Below, in pieces: positions 1 to 8,600 of a stretch of 28,323 nt of DNA; the stretch's first letter is position 1; the number at the start of each line of letters is the position of its first letter. The DNA comes from CAWUKT01 sp963923035. GTDB lineage: Bacteria > Bacteroidota > Bacteroidia > J057 > JADKCL01. A program made the translations under genes and the position numbers. The DNA lies in assembly GCA_963923035.1 (NCBI GenBank), contig CAWUKT010000094.1, positions 1-28,323 on the forward strand, in the 5' to 3' direction. The notes under the pieces were generated by a model. The model did not search any database and was not told where the DNA came from. It saw only the letters and a program-made list of their open reading frames with translations.

Positions 1-835
1 CCCCAATCCCAAACTGTCTCCCATTGCTCATGGTCAGTTTTATTCCCTTCAGTTCCTCTGACTGGTATGCCGCATCCAGCCGCAAAACTTCCTCCGCCGT
101 CAACGGATTGGGATTCGGTTTGCTTGATCGGGCCCTTTTCCGAAGTCCCCTAAATTGATAGTAGGGATCTTCCTCAATCGCCCCCTGCATCTTCGCCCAC
201 CGAAAGATAATCCCCACCTTGTGCATGTGACTCGCGACCGACGATTCCATCATCCCATGTTCCCCCTTCCGCTCATTCCAAAAATCATTTAGCATCCAAT
301 TGTGAAAATCCCGCAGCCATTCCCAGGTCACCTCCGCCAGTTTGACCTCCTGGTCGAACATCCGCACCTTCTCGACCATGACCTTGTAGTTATTATAGGT
401 GGATGGTTCCATCCGCCGCACTTCTTCATGGACATAACGGCTGAAATATTCGTGTAAAATGTCACTTTCACGGTTCCAGCGCCGTCGCAAAGTTGTGTGG
501 GTGAGCGTTTCCTTCTTCCGCAACAACCGGCGAATCAAGGCCTCCATATCTGATTTCGCTTCGGCGATGATCGGGAATACAGATTCATAGTCTCGGTTCC
601 CCCGCGACTGAATGAAATTGTGTCCAAGCCGTTGCCCCGTTTCCGGGTCCACGGCCTCTTTCCAGTACTTGCGATACATGAACGCTTCGGGAAGAATGGG
701 GTAGTATTCCTTCTTACCGGTGAGGTTGACCACCAGCGAAATTTTCACGCGGCCCTCCTTCTTTTTGTTCGGATAATTGTCAAAATGAAAGCCTACGTTG
801 TGGGATTTCCCGTACTTCTTGGGCTGAGAGGTCAT
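1..835 (-). CDS. Tyrosine recombinase/phage-type integrase, N-terminal part (runs off left edge)
   Basis: The reverse strand is open from an ATG at 833-835 to the left edge, about 278 codons. The protein starts MTSQPKKYGKSHNVGFHF. Its first ~95 residues are basic and beta-rich, like the arm-type DNA-binding domain of Bacteroidota integrases. Around residues 125-235 a SAM-like core-binding domain follows (segments LHEYFSRYVHEEV, STYNNYKVMVEK, SSVASHMHKVGIIFRWA), then the linker NPNPLTAEEVLRLD that usually opens the catalytic domain. The catalytic R..HxxR..Y residues lie outside the window, so activity cannot be judged. Such enzymes carry out site-specific integration, excision or inversion. 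The low-GC, repeat-rich stretch just upstream of its start fits the edge of an integrated or invertible region. The class is confident; its target site is unknown. Confidence 0.85.
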   Translation of the reverse strand, partial: MTSQPKKYGKSHNVGFHFDNYPNKKKEGRVKISLVVNLTGKKEYYPILPEAFMYRKYWKEAVDPETGQRLGHNFIQSRGNRDYESVFPIIAEAKSDMEALIRRLLRKKETLTHTTLRRRWNRESDILHEYFSRYVHEEVRRMEPSTYNNYKVMVEKVRMFDQEVKLAEVTWEWLRDFHNWMLNDFWNERKGEHGMMESSVASHMHKVGIIFRWAKMQGAIEEDPYYQFRGLRKRARSSKPNPNPLTAEEVLRLDAAYQSEELKGIKLTMSNGRQFGIG

Positions 836-924
836 AAATGATGGTATTATGGGGTTGTTGAAAGGCAACACGAATCCCGTCCCGCGAAAGCGGGTTGAAA
901 GGTCATTGCCGAAAAAGATTCAGG

Positions 925-1164
925 TCAGTTTGTCAAGTTGATCCAGGCCCTTAGCTCTGGATTTTTGAGTTCGTTATTGGTGTGATCGATGAGAATAACA
1001 GGGGGATGGAATTGGGCCATTGCCAATCCGATTTCAACGATCCTCTTCTTACCGTCAGAACCAAATTCCTCATTAAGTTTTGCCTCGATTTTGTGTGTTT
1101 TTCCATGGTACAATTCTAGCTTATTTCTAACTATTCGCTTTCCGTAACTGCACTTCTCATGCAT
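925..1164 (-). CDS. Small hypothetical protein (79 aa), uncertain
   Basis: An open frame of 79 codons on the same strand as the integrase, ending 90 bp upstream of it. The only ATG lies inside the first hairpin (1139-1176), and an in-frame TAA sits two codons before it, so the start cannot move far. The composition is protein-like: a charged first half, then a hydrophobic run PPVILIDHTNN and the ending LRAWINLTN. I recognise no family and see no membrane segment or DNA-binding motif. It may be a real small gene of the mobile region, a remnant of a larger gene, or chance. Confidence 0.3.
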   Translation of the reverse strand: MHEKCSYGKRIVRNKLELYHGKTHKIEAKLNEEFGSDGKKRIVEIGLAMAQFHPPVILIDHTNNELKNPELRAWINLTN

Positions 1165-1176
1165 CAGTTACGGAAA
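1139..1176. repeat. Perfect inverted repeat, 12-bp arms (hairpin A)
   Basis: Arms TTTCCGTAACTG (1139-1150) and CAGTTACGGAAA (1165-1176) are exact reverse complements around a 14-nt centre. A near copy lies at 1211-1246. The site is about 300 bp upstream of the integrase start. Confidence 0.8.
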
Positions 1177-1210
1177 ATTTTACCCCTGTGCTGATGAAAA
1201 AACCGTGCCA

Positions 1211-1246
1211 TTCCGCAACTGACAGATGTTTCGGTCAGTTGCGGAA
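1211..1246. repeat. Perfect inverted repeat, 13-bp arms (hairpin B)
   Basis: Arms TTCCGCAACTGAC (1211-1223) and GTCAGTTGCGGAA (1234-1246) flank a 10-nt centre. Compared with hairpin A, one T-A pair of the stem is C-G here, and both arms have changed together. It could be a recombinase or regulator site, or an RNA hairpin. Confidence 0.8.
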
Positions 1247-1249
1247 AAA

Positions 1250-1545
1250 TGATCCACTTAGGTTGGAGGTAGGGGGGAGGGGGCCAATAGGTGGAGGGGG
1301 GGACCTCGATGGTAAATACAATTATGGTTGGAGGCGAATACAATTTGGGTTGGAGGTGGGGGAATTCGCCTCGGAGGTGGGGGCATTGAGGTCGTAGCCG
1401 AATTCAAATGGGTCGATGGGAAATGGAATTGAGGGAAATGGTCCAGAAACAGAGGAGTCGGGAGAATGAATAAAGGGAGACGGTGAGTTGTTTTAGGTAA
1501 ATGGTGGATGAACTAAGGTTCAGGGCGAATTCGCCCACCCCAGCT
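1250..1545. repeat. G-rich degenerate ~22-bp repeat and non-coding stretch
   Basis: GGTTGGAGG occurs at 1261, 1326 and 1348, with the related CGGAGGTGGGGG at 1372. The 1326 and 1348 copies are both preceded by ATACAATT, which gives a 22-bp period. Runs of up to seven G make this strand strongly G-rich. A 14-bp palindrome GGGCGAATTCGCCC lies at 1523-1536. No convincing gene is seen here. Confidence 0.55.
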
Positions 1546-1755
1546 TTCGTGGAAGTTGCTTCCACGAAGAGAAAACAGGGCCGCCAGGCCGCCCAATGGA
1601 CATGTTGGTGGAACTAAGTTCCACCCAAGCAAAAATGATCAAAGTATGCTTTCGTGGAACTTAGTTCCACGAACCGCCAACAGGGCCGTCAGGCCGCCCA
1701 ATGGGCATTTTGGTGGAACTAAGTTCCACCAAAGCCGTCAAGGCGAGCACCCCCG
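1546..1755. repeat. Tandem 105-bp unit with four long hairpins (REP-like element)
   Basis: Two copies lie at 1546-1650 and 1651-1755, well matched over the first ~80 bp. Each begins with a hairpin with TTCGTGGAA / TTCCACGAA arms (1546-1568; 11-bp arms at 1651-1673). Next comes the shared block CAGGGCCG-C/T-CAGGCCGCCC (1576 and 1681), then a second hairpin with GGTGGAACT / AGTTCCACC arms (1607-1625; 12-bp arms at 1709-1733). The two stem types share a GTGGAACT core. The last hairpin ends about 30 bp past the stop of the gene at 1766-3052 and may stop its transcript. A repetitive extragenic palindrome is the best guess; I cannot test copy number elsewhere in the genome. Confidence 0.75.
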
Positions 1756-1765
1756 CCCACCCCGC

Positions 1766-3052
1766 TCACCCCCGCGAAAAGTCCACATTGGGCACCGCCT
1801 CCACTTCCGTGGGCGGGATCACGACCAGGTCGTATTTGAGGAAGAATTTCTTCATCTCCGGATGGAGGAGGTAGGCATTTTGGTAGTACACATCGTCGCG
1901 TATCCCGCGGATGTCGACGGCCGTCCACGCATCGGGACGGCCCACCTGGATCAGCGCGCCGCGCGTCTTCGCGTACCAACTCGTCGGGTCGGCCAATTCA
2001 TCCACCAGCGAATCGCCGTCCATGTAGAACCGCGACAGGAAATTCACATGGAGCGATTGCCGGCCGTGGTAGGCACACAGTTCGGCGACCATATTGCCGA
2101 GGTCGTAGAAGCGGTAGCTGTTTGGGCCCTTGGCCACGTGGACGCCGCCCACCTTGATCAGCAGCGGGTCCGTTTTCCAATCAAACTCCGTCCGCTCCAA
2201 GCCCTCTCGCAGGTTCCGCTTCCATTCCTCGGTGCGCAGGGCATTCGATTGCCAGTACGCCCGCACCTGGTTCGTGCGGTAGATCTCCATCGTCGTCCGG
2301 AGGTCCTCCACCACGCCCGCATGCCAATCCGATTGCCGGGCGGCGTAGTTCAGGTAGCTATCCCAGACCCGCATTTCCGGGATGGCCGCACTGAACCGGG
2401 GCAGCGACTTGTCCCGGGTCGCGTAGTACTGCATTTCCCGGGCATAGGCCGTGTCCAACGAGTCCAGGACATCGGTGAAGTCGAATAAAATCCGTTTCCG
2501 GTTTGCTTTCTTCATCCGTCCCCAGAGCTCCCAGGCTATCAGTTTGTACCCAAACTTGAATTCCTGGTCCATGCCGATCAGTTGCATCTTCAACTGGCTG
2601 GCCTCGGCCAGGAACTCGGCGTCCGAAACATGGCTGAAGAACGGAATGGGCGTATAATAGCGGCTTGAATCGCCGTATAAGTAGCGGGTATTGAGCGATC
2701 TGAGTTCCTGGACCGTCTCTTCGGGCTTTTGACTCCGCTCTGTCAGGATTTCCGCCGAGGTCGGCCCCACTTCCAATGCAAAGTGCCGGCAACCCATTTC
2801 CCCCATCACCGGCAGCAGTGCCTGCGTAAACTGAGAAATGTTCCGCGACCCATGATATTCTCCCAGCAAGACCACCCCATTTTCCCGCACCATTTCCTCC
2901 CAATACTGTTTTCCCTCCGCATTCATTTCTCCGTCCTCCACCTGAAAATACACGGTATGGGGCAACAGGTCCGAAGCGCGGAGGCTGTCCTGGGCCGGGG
3001 AAATCAAGGGGGACAAGAGGAAAATGAACAGGGCAATGAGGTGAAATCGCAT
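1766..3052 (-). CDS. Secreted ChaN/erythromycin-esterase-like protein
   Basis: 428 residues starting with a signal peptide (MRFHLIALFIFLLSPLISPAQ, cleavage near residue 20), so it is exported. The mature part opens with VVLLGEYHGSR (GEYHG at residues 64-68), followed by HFALEVGPTSAEIL. Late in the protein come KVGGVHVAKG and a DLGNMVAEL segment. This order of a GE-x-H loop, an E-containing strand and a late GxxHxxxG motif recalls the ChaN/TraB/erythromycin-esterase-like superfamily, whose members include iron/haem-related lipoproteins, metalloproteases and esterases. Substrate and activity cannot be told from sequence. It is a single gene, transcribed away from the TonB receptor; the 265-bp gap at 3053-3317 holds both promoters. 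The call is to superfamily level only. Confidence 0.6.
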   Translation of the reverse strand: MRFHLIALFIFLLSPLISPAQDSLRASDLLPHTVYFQVEDGEMNAEGKQYWEEMVRENGVVLLGEYHGSRNISQFTQALLPVMGEMGCRHFALEVGPTSAEILTERSQKPEETVQELRSLNTRYLYGDSSRYYTPIPFFSHVSDAEFLAEASQLKMQLIGMDQEFKFGYKLIAWELWGRMKKANRKRILFDFTDVLDSLDTAYAREMQYYATRDKSLPRFSAAIPEMRVWDSYLNYAARQSDWHAGVVEDLRTTMEIYRTNQVRAYWQSNALRTEEWKRNLREGLERTEFDWKTDPLLIKVGGVHVAKGPNSYRFYDLGNMVAELCAYHGRQSLHVNFLSRFYMDGDSLVDELADPTSWYAKTRGALIQVGRPDAWTAVDIRGIRDDVYYQNAYLLHPEMKKFFLKYDLVVIPPTEVEAVPNVDFSRG

Positions 3053-3087
3053 GGTCGGCAGGTCAGGAGGTGATTGTTGTCGGCAAC

Positions 3088-3118
3088 CAAACTAATGAAA
3101 AGGCCAATTCAGGACAAA
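3088..3118 (-). promoter_or_regulatory. Possible Bacteroidota-type promoter for 1766-3052
   Basis: Reading the minus strand, TTTG (3118-3115) is followed 20 nt later by TAGTTTG (3094-3088). This is one base short of the TAnnTTTG consensus and would leave a leader of about 30 nt before the ATG. Confidence 0.35.
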
Positions 3119-3285
3119 CGGGGGTAAAACTGTGTCACCCAGACGGAAAATCAAGTTTCAGAATGTTAGAGGAGTTGGGGAGATTGATGAAATCAGCGGC
3201 AAATGGGGAGAAATGAGTCGGGGAAAACCAAAAGAAGACCCTAAGCGTCGCTAAGAAAGCAGTATCGGGGAAAATGCGGGGGAGA

Positions 3286-3310
3286 TTTGCTGAAAACTTT
3301 ACGTAATTTG
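3286..3310 (+). promoter_or_regulatory. Weak promoter-like boxes before the TonB receptor
   Basis: TTTG (3286-3289) and TAATTTG (3304-3310) lie just before the ATG at 3318. The 14-nt spacing is short for this promoter class, and the second box is only 7 nt from the ATG, so a transcript from it would have almost no leader. Confidence 0.25.
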
Positions 3311-3317
3311 CGTCGCA

Positions 3318-5678
3318 ATGAATTTATCGGAGAAAATGAAGAATTGGTTGGGGACCCTGGTGCTGGTCCTGGTGGGGATGACCGCTGCCTACGGACAGGG
3401 AGCGACCATCCGGGGAACCGTCGTCGATGAGTTTGGGGAGCCGGTTGTGGGAGCCTCAGTGGTCATCTTCGATCTGCAAACGGGTGCTTATACCAATGGC
3501 GATGGCATCTTTTCGATCCCGCGCCTTCCGGGAGGTGAGCACGAGGTCACGGTCCTGTACCTGGGGCTGGACACGGTTCGGCAGAAGGTCGAAGTGGCCA
3601 AGAACAGCATCAATACGGTTTCCTTTGAGATGAAGGCCGGTGGGGCGCAGATCGACGTGGTGGAGATTCGGGACCGGAAAGTGGGGGAGATTCGGAAAAC
3701 GGAATTCGACATCGGGAAAACGGAAATCAGTGCCCGCCAAATCAATCTCCTGCCTTCCCTGGGAACGCCGGACCTCGCCCAGTACCTCCAGGTATTGCCC
3801 GGGGTGGTCAGTACGGGGGACCAGGGCGGTCAGTTGTTCATCCGGGGCGGTACCCCGGTCCAGAACATGACGCTCATGGACGGCATGATCATCTATTCTC
3901 CCTTCCACAGCATCGGGCTGTTCTCCATCTTTGACACCGACTACCTGCGGGGCGTCGATGTGTACAGTGCGGCCTTCCCGGCTCAGTACGGCGGTCGTAT
4001 CTCTTCCATCCTCGACATCAAGACCCGGAACCCCAACTTTAAGGGCATCTCCGGCAAAGCAAATATCAACCCCCTGTCTTCGGGCTTCATGATCGAAGGC
4101 CCATTCAAGAAGAAGGAAGATGGACCCGGTGGCTCCGGCTTTTTGCTCTCCGCCCGCCGTTCCTACCTCAACCAGACCAGCCAAAGTCTCTACTCCTATG
4201 TGAATGACACGGCCGGTTTGCCCTATTCCTTTACCGACATCTACGGGAAGATGACCTTCTCCGATGGATTGAATACGGTCAACTTCTTCGGCTTCTACAA
4301 CGACGACGACGTCAACTTTGAATTTCCCTCCAACCTCGAGTGGAACCAGGCCGGCGGCGGGATGAACTTCCGCTTCCTTCCCCAGGCCTCCAAAGTCATC
4401 CTCTCGGGTAACTTCGCTTATACCTCCTTCCAATCCGGCATTAAGAATACTTCCGAAAACTTCCCGCGTAATTCCTTGATCCGGGGATTCAACGGGGGAC
4501 TTCGGTTTACCTATTTGCTCAATAGCGTCGACGAATTTCGCTATGGAGTCACCTTCCTTGGTTTCCGGACCGACTACTCCTTTACCAATTCCTTCGGCCT
4601 GATCACCCAGCAGATCTTCAACAATACTGAAGCTGCCGCCGACTTCAATTACAAAAAGGTCATCCGCCTGGTGAACAGCAACCGACAGGACAGCATTCGG
4701 GACATCGGGGTCATCGAGCCGGGTCTGCGGATTCATTATTACAATGACCACGGCTTTATCAGCATGGAGCCGCGGATTCGGGCGAAGATCAACCTTCCCC
4801 GGGTATCCTTTACGGCTGGTGCGGGTATCTACTCGCAGAACCTGATGGCCGCGACGTCTGACCGGGATGTGGTGAACCTGTTCCAGGGTTTCCTTGCTGC
4901 CCCGGAGGATGTATCGGGCCAGATCAAAGAACATACCTTGCAGACGGCCCGGCACGCCCTGGCCGGGGTTGAAGTCGAGGTGATCCCGAACTTGTCCACG
5001 CGCGTGGAAGGTTGGGTCAAGGACTTTACCCAGTTGACGAACATCAACCGGGACAAGATTTTCCCCGAAGACCCGAACTTTATCACGGAGACGGGCCTCG
5101 CCCGCGGGGTGGACCTGATCCTGCGCTATGAATCTCCGCGTTGGTATGCCTATGGTACCTACGGTCTCGCGAAGATCGACCGGACTGACGGTCAGATCAC
5201 CTACCCGCCCGTCTGGGACCGCCGTCACAATGCCAACGTGGTCATTTCATTCTTCGATGGCAGCCTTTACCGGGACGATGAGGACCTTGAGGGAAGGAGA
5301 AAGTTCAATGAAAAGAAGTGGGAGTTGAGTATGCGTTGGAACCTGGGATCTGGTTTCCCCTTCACCCAAACCCAGGGATTCTTTGAGAAACTTGATTTTC
5401 TGGATAACGGAGCCCAAACTGATTATACGACCCAAAATGGTAACTTGGGGATTCTTTATGCCGAAGAACTCAACGGCGGACGCCTCCCGTACTATCACCG
5501 ATTGGACATCTCAGGCAAGCGTCGCTGGGTCTTCAACAACAAGTTCCTGTTCGAAGCCCAGGCAGGAATTATAAACCTTTATAACAGAAGGAACGTATTC
5601 TATTTCGACCGAGTAAGATTTGCAACCATCTATCAGTTGCCTTTACTACCAAGTGTAGGGCTGACGTTAAAATTCTAA
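3318..5678 (+). CDS. TonB-dependent receptor with CarboxypepD_reg-like N-terminal domain
   Basis: 786 residues. A signal peptide (residues 1-26, ending TAAYGQ) is followed by a beta-sandwich domain (about 30-108: IRGTVVDEFGEPVVGASV, then GDGIFSIPRLPGGEHEV). That domain is the carboxypeptidase-regulatory-like module found on many Bacteroidota receptors. The plug domain (about 140-245) carries LFIRGGTPVQNMTLMDG and AFPAQYGGRISSILD. The rest is a beta-barrel ending in LTLKF, the terminal aromatic typical of outer-membrane proteins. Such receptors import bound ligands through the outer membrane using TonB energy. No SusD partner lies beside it, so the ligand may not be a glycan; iron chelates or peptides are possible. 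It is the first gene of a five-gene cluster, and the next ATG starts 2 bp after its stop. Confidence 0.9.
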   Translation: MNLSEKMKNWLGTLVLVLVGMTAAYGQGATIRGTVVDEFGEPVVGASVVIFDLQTGAYTNGDGIFSIPRLPGGEHEVTVLYLGLDTVRQKVEVAKNSINTVSFEMKAGGAQIDVVEIRDRKVGEIRKTEFDIGKTEISARQINLLPSLGTPDLAQYLQVLPGVVSTGDQGGQLFIRGGTPVQNMTLMDGMIIYSPFHSIGLFSIFDTDYLRGVDVYSAAFPAQYGGRISSILDIKTRNPNFKGISGKANINPLSSGFMIEGPFKKKEDGPGGSGFLLSARRSYLNQTSQSLYSYVNDTAGLPYSFTDIYGKMTFSDGLNTVNFFGFYNDDDVNFEFPSNLEWNQAGGGMNFRFLPQASKVILSGNFAYTSFQSGIKNTSENFPRNSLIRGFNGGLRFTYLLNSVDEFRYGVTFLGFRTDYSFTNSFGLITQQIFNNTEAAADFNYKKVIRLVNSNRQDSIRDIGVIEPGLRIHYYNDHGFISMEPRIRAKINLPRVSFTAGAGIYSQNLMAATSDRDVVNLFQGFLAAPEDVSGQIKEHTLQTARHALAGVEVEVIPNLSTRVEGWVKDFTQLTNINRDKIFPEDPNFITETGLARGVDLILRYESPRWYAYGTYGLAKIDRTDGQITYPPVWDRRHNANVVISFFDGSLYRDDEDLEGRRKFNEKKWELSMRWNLGSGFPFTQTQGFFEKLDFLDNGAQTDYTTQNGNLGILYAEELNGGRLPYYHRLDISGKRRWVFNNKFLFEAQAGIINLYNRRNVFYFDRVRFATIYQLPLLPSVGLTLKF

Positions 5679-5680
5679 AT

Positions 5681-8600
5681 ATGAGACATAGGATCGGGCG
5701 GACGTCGTTCCCGATGGGGAACGTAGGTAGGTATTGGAAGCCACACAGCCAGGCGCCGGACGGGAGGCGCGCCGAAACAAAATTCTCTCCCAGGTGGGCT
5801 CCATTGGTGGCCACTTTTTTCATTTGGGGAATGATCGGTGTCCAGCTTGGCTGGAGCCAGCAACCCAGTGAGGACAGCGACCTCGCCCAGTACCACCGGG
5901 CGGTTGAGCTGATCGACAAAGAGAAATACGGGGCGGCGATTACGATTCTCGATGACTACCTCGCGGCCAATTCTCCCTCCTACGACCGCACTCCCCACTA
6001 CAACCGCGTTGCCGAAGCCGAGTTTTACCGTGCTTTTGCCCACTACAATCTCCTCCACAGCAACGCCCAATCCCAATTTGAAGCCTTTATTTCGACCTAT
6101 CCGGCCCACCCGCGGGTCAGTGAGTCGTATTTCTATATCGGTAGCCTCTACTTCATGCGGGGCGATTACGACGAGGTGCTGCCGCGGCTGAAGAAGATTG
6201 ATTCTTCGACGCTGACGCGGGACCAGGTGACGCAGGCCCGCTTCATGATGGGCTACTGTTATTATAAGGAAGACCGGCACCGCGAGGCCATGAACATGTT
6301 CCGTCAGATTCGGAATGAAGATGGGCAGTTCGGGGAAATGGGCTCCTATTATTATGCGCTCATCAGCTACGACAACGGCAATTATGGCGAGGCCCTGAAG
6401 GGTTTTCAGAAGGTCAAGCCGGACAATAAGTTTGCCAAGGATGTCGACGTGTATAAGGCCAGCTGTTTGCTGAAGCTCCAGCGCTACGACGAGCTGGATG
6501 CGATGGCGAAGGAGTTGGAAACGAATGGACGGGGCTCGAATGCGCAGGTCTGGTTTATCCTGGGCAATGCGGCGTTTGAGCGGGAAGAATACGGCAAGGT
6601 CATCAATTACTTCTCCAAGTTTGAAGCGAGTCGGGGCGGCATCCTGAACCGGGAAGGCCAGTACCGGATGGGCTTCAGCTATTACCACAAGGCGAATTAC
6701 AAGGAGGCCCAACCCCGCTTCCAGAAATGCCTCCAGCCCGAAGATGCCCTGGCCCAGAATGCCTATTACTACCTCGGCCAGTGCTTCCTCCAGATCGACA
6801 ACTATGAAAGCGCGCGGACGGCCTTTATGAAGGCTGCCGACATGAAATTCAATCCCGAAATCCAGGAAGAATCCCTTTTCCTGTACGCCAAGGCCAGCTT
6901 CAAGACCCGTTATTTTGAAGAGGCGCTGACGGCATTGCAGACGCTGATGGCCGATTATCCGGGCAGCAGCCACCAGGAAGAGGCGAGTGGCCTGATCGGG
7001 GAAATATTGCTCTATACCAGCAACTACAAAGAAGCGATTGCCTACCTCGAAGACGAGGACGGTCTGCGGACCCGGCGCTCCCGCGCCGCCTACCAGGGCG
7101 CTTGCTACCAATACGGCCTCCAATTGCACCGCGAAGGCGTTTACGACGATGCCGCGGGCTATTTCAAAAAGGCCTTCAACCAAAATATCGACCCCGAAGT
7201 CTCGCTCGATTCGTACTTCTGGTACGGGGAGTCCCTGTTCCGGACCCAATCTTACGGCGAGGCGGTCAAAGCCTACGAGAATTTCCTGCGCCAGCCCTAT
7301 GCGGCGAAGAATGAGAACTACCCCTCCGCCCATTATGGGATTGGCTGGGCGACTTTGCAGGAGAAAAACTTCGACAAGGCGAGCCGGAGTTTCGAGAAGT
7401 TCATCGGCCTGGCGGATTCAAAGAAGAATCCCGAAGCCTATGTCGATGCGTTGCTGCGGGCGGGCGACTGCGAATTTGCCCTGAAGAACTACAATGGTGC
7501 CTTGCGCTACTACAAGCAGGTCCGGGATTTCAATACGATGCATGTCGATTATGCCCTGTACCAAATTGGCTTGCTGTACTTCCGGAAGGACGACTTCAAG
7601 CGGGCGGCCGATGCGCACGTGACGCTGGCGGCCAAGTACCGGAAGAGCGAGTACCGGGACGACGCCCTCATCACCGCCGCTGAGACCTATTTGACCTGGC
7701 TCAACAACTGGAGCGATTGTGCCAAGTACTGCCGCGTCCTGATCCGCGACCACGGCGACAGTCCCTATGTCCCGGCCGCATTGACCCGCCTGGCGATTTC
7801 GGAAGAGCGCAGCGGCAACAAGACCAAGGCCGTGGGCTACTATAAGCAGGTCGTCTACGACCACTGCCGCAGCACCGCCAACGTGACGGTGGCTCTGAGC
7901 AGCCTGTCCAATCTGCTCCCCGGCTCGGAATTCGACGAGGTCGAAGCCGCTTTCCGGGAGCGTTGCCCCGGTGGCGCCGGTGGCAGCAGCGAGATGGAAG
8001 GCCTCGCCATCGAGGTGGCCGACAGCCGCTTCTTTGAGGAAAATTATCCTTCCGCCATCACCAAATACGAAAACTATATCTCGGACTATCCGAACGGTAG
8101 CGAGACCTTCCACGCCCATTATTACCTCGGCCTCTGCTACGAGAAGCAGAACGAATTCGACAAGGCGCTGGAGAACTTTGAATATGTCTACCAGACGGAA
8201 TACGCGAACAGCTATACGGTCAAGGCCCTGAAATCGGCCGCCGATATCCACTTCCGCCAGGGCAATAGCCTCACCGCGATGGAATTGTACACGGCGATGG
8301 AGAGCAAGTCCGACAAATTGATCGATCGGCTCAGCGCGCAGTTTGGCAAGGCTGAGGTCCACATGGCGAATGAGGACTACGATGCGGCCAAGGCGGAGTA
8401 CCTCGCGATCTACGCCGATCAGAATACGACCTCGTATTCCCGCACCAAGGCGCGGGTGAAGGTCGCGGCCTGTGATTATTTCCTGGGCCTGGAGGATGAA
8501 GCCTACGGCATTTTCTCCGAAATCGAACAGCAAGAATCCAATGTGTTCGCCGCCGAAAGTCAGTACTATCTCACCCGAATCTTGTTTGACCGGGCCGAGT

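Noticed and set aside
1139..1246. Integron attC sites
   Set aside because: The arms do not fit RYYYAAC/GTTRRRY (GTAAC and GCAAC precede the centre), and no integron cassettes follow.
836..1765. tRNA attachment site next to the integrase
   Set aside because: No tRNA cloverleaf or CCA end was found on either strand.
1556..2488. Plus-strand 310-aa open frame
   Set aside because: It runs through the hairpin repeat and antisense to the clear signal-peptide protein at 1766-3052; the product is Arg/His-rich and has no domain.
3456..5228. Minus-strand 590-aa open frame
   Set aside because: Antisense to the TonB receptor, whose motifs are beyond doubt; long antisense frames are expected in GC-rich coding DNA.
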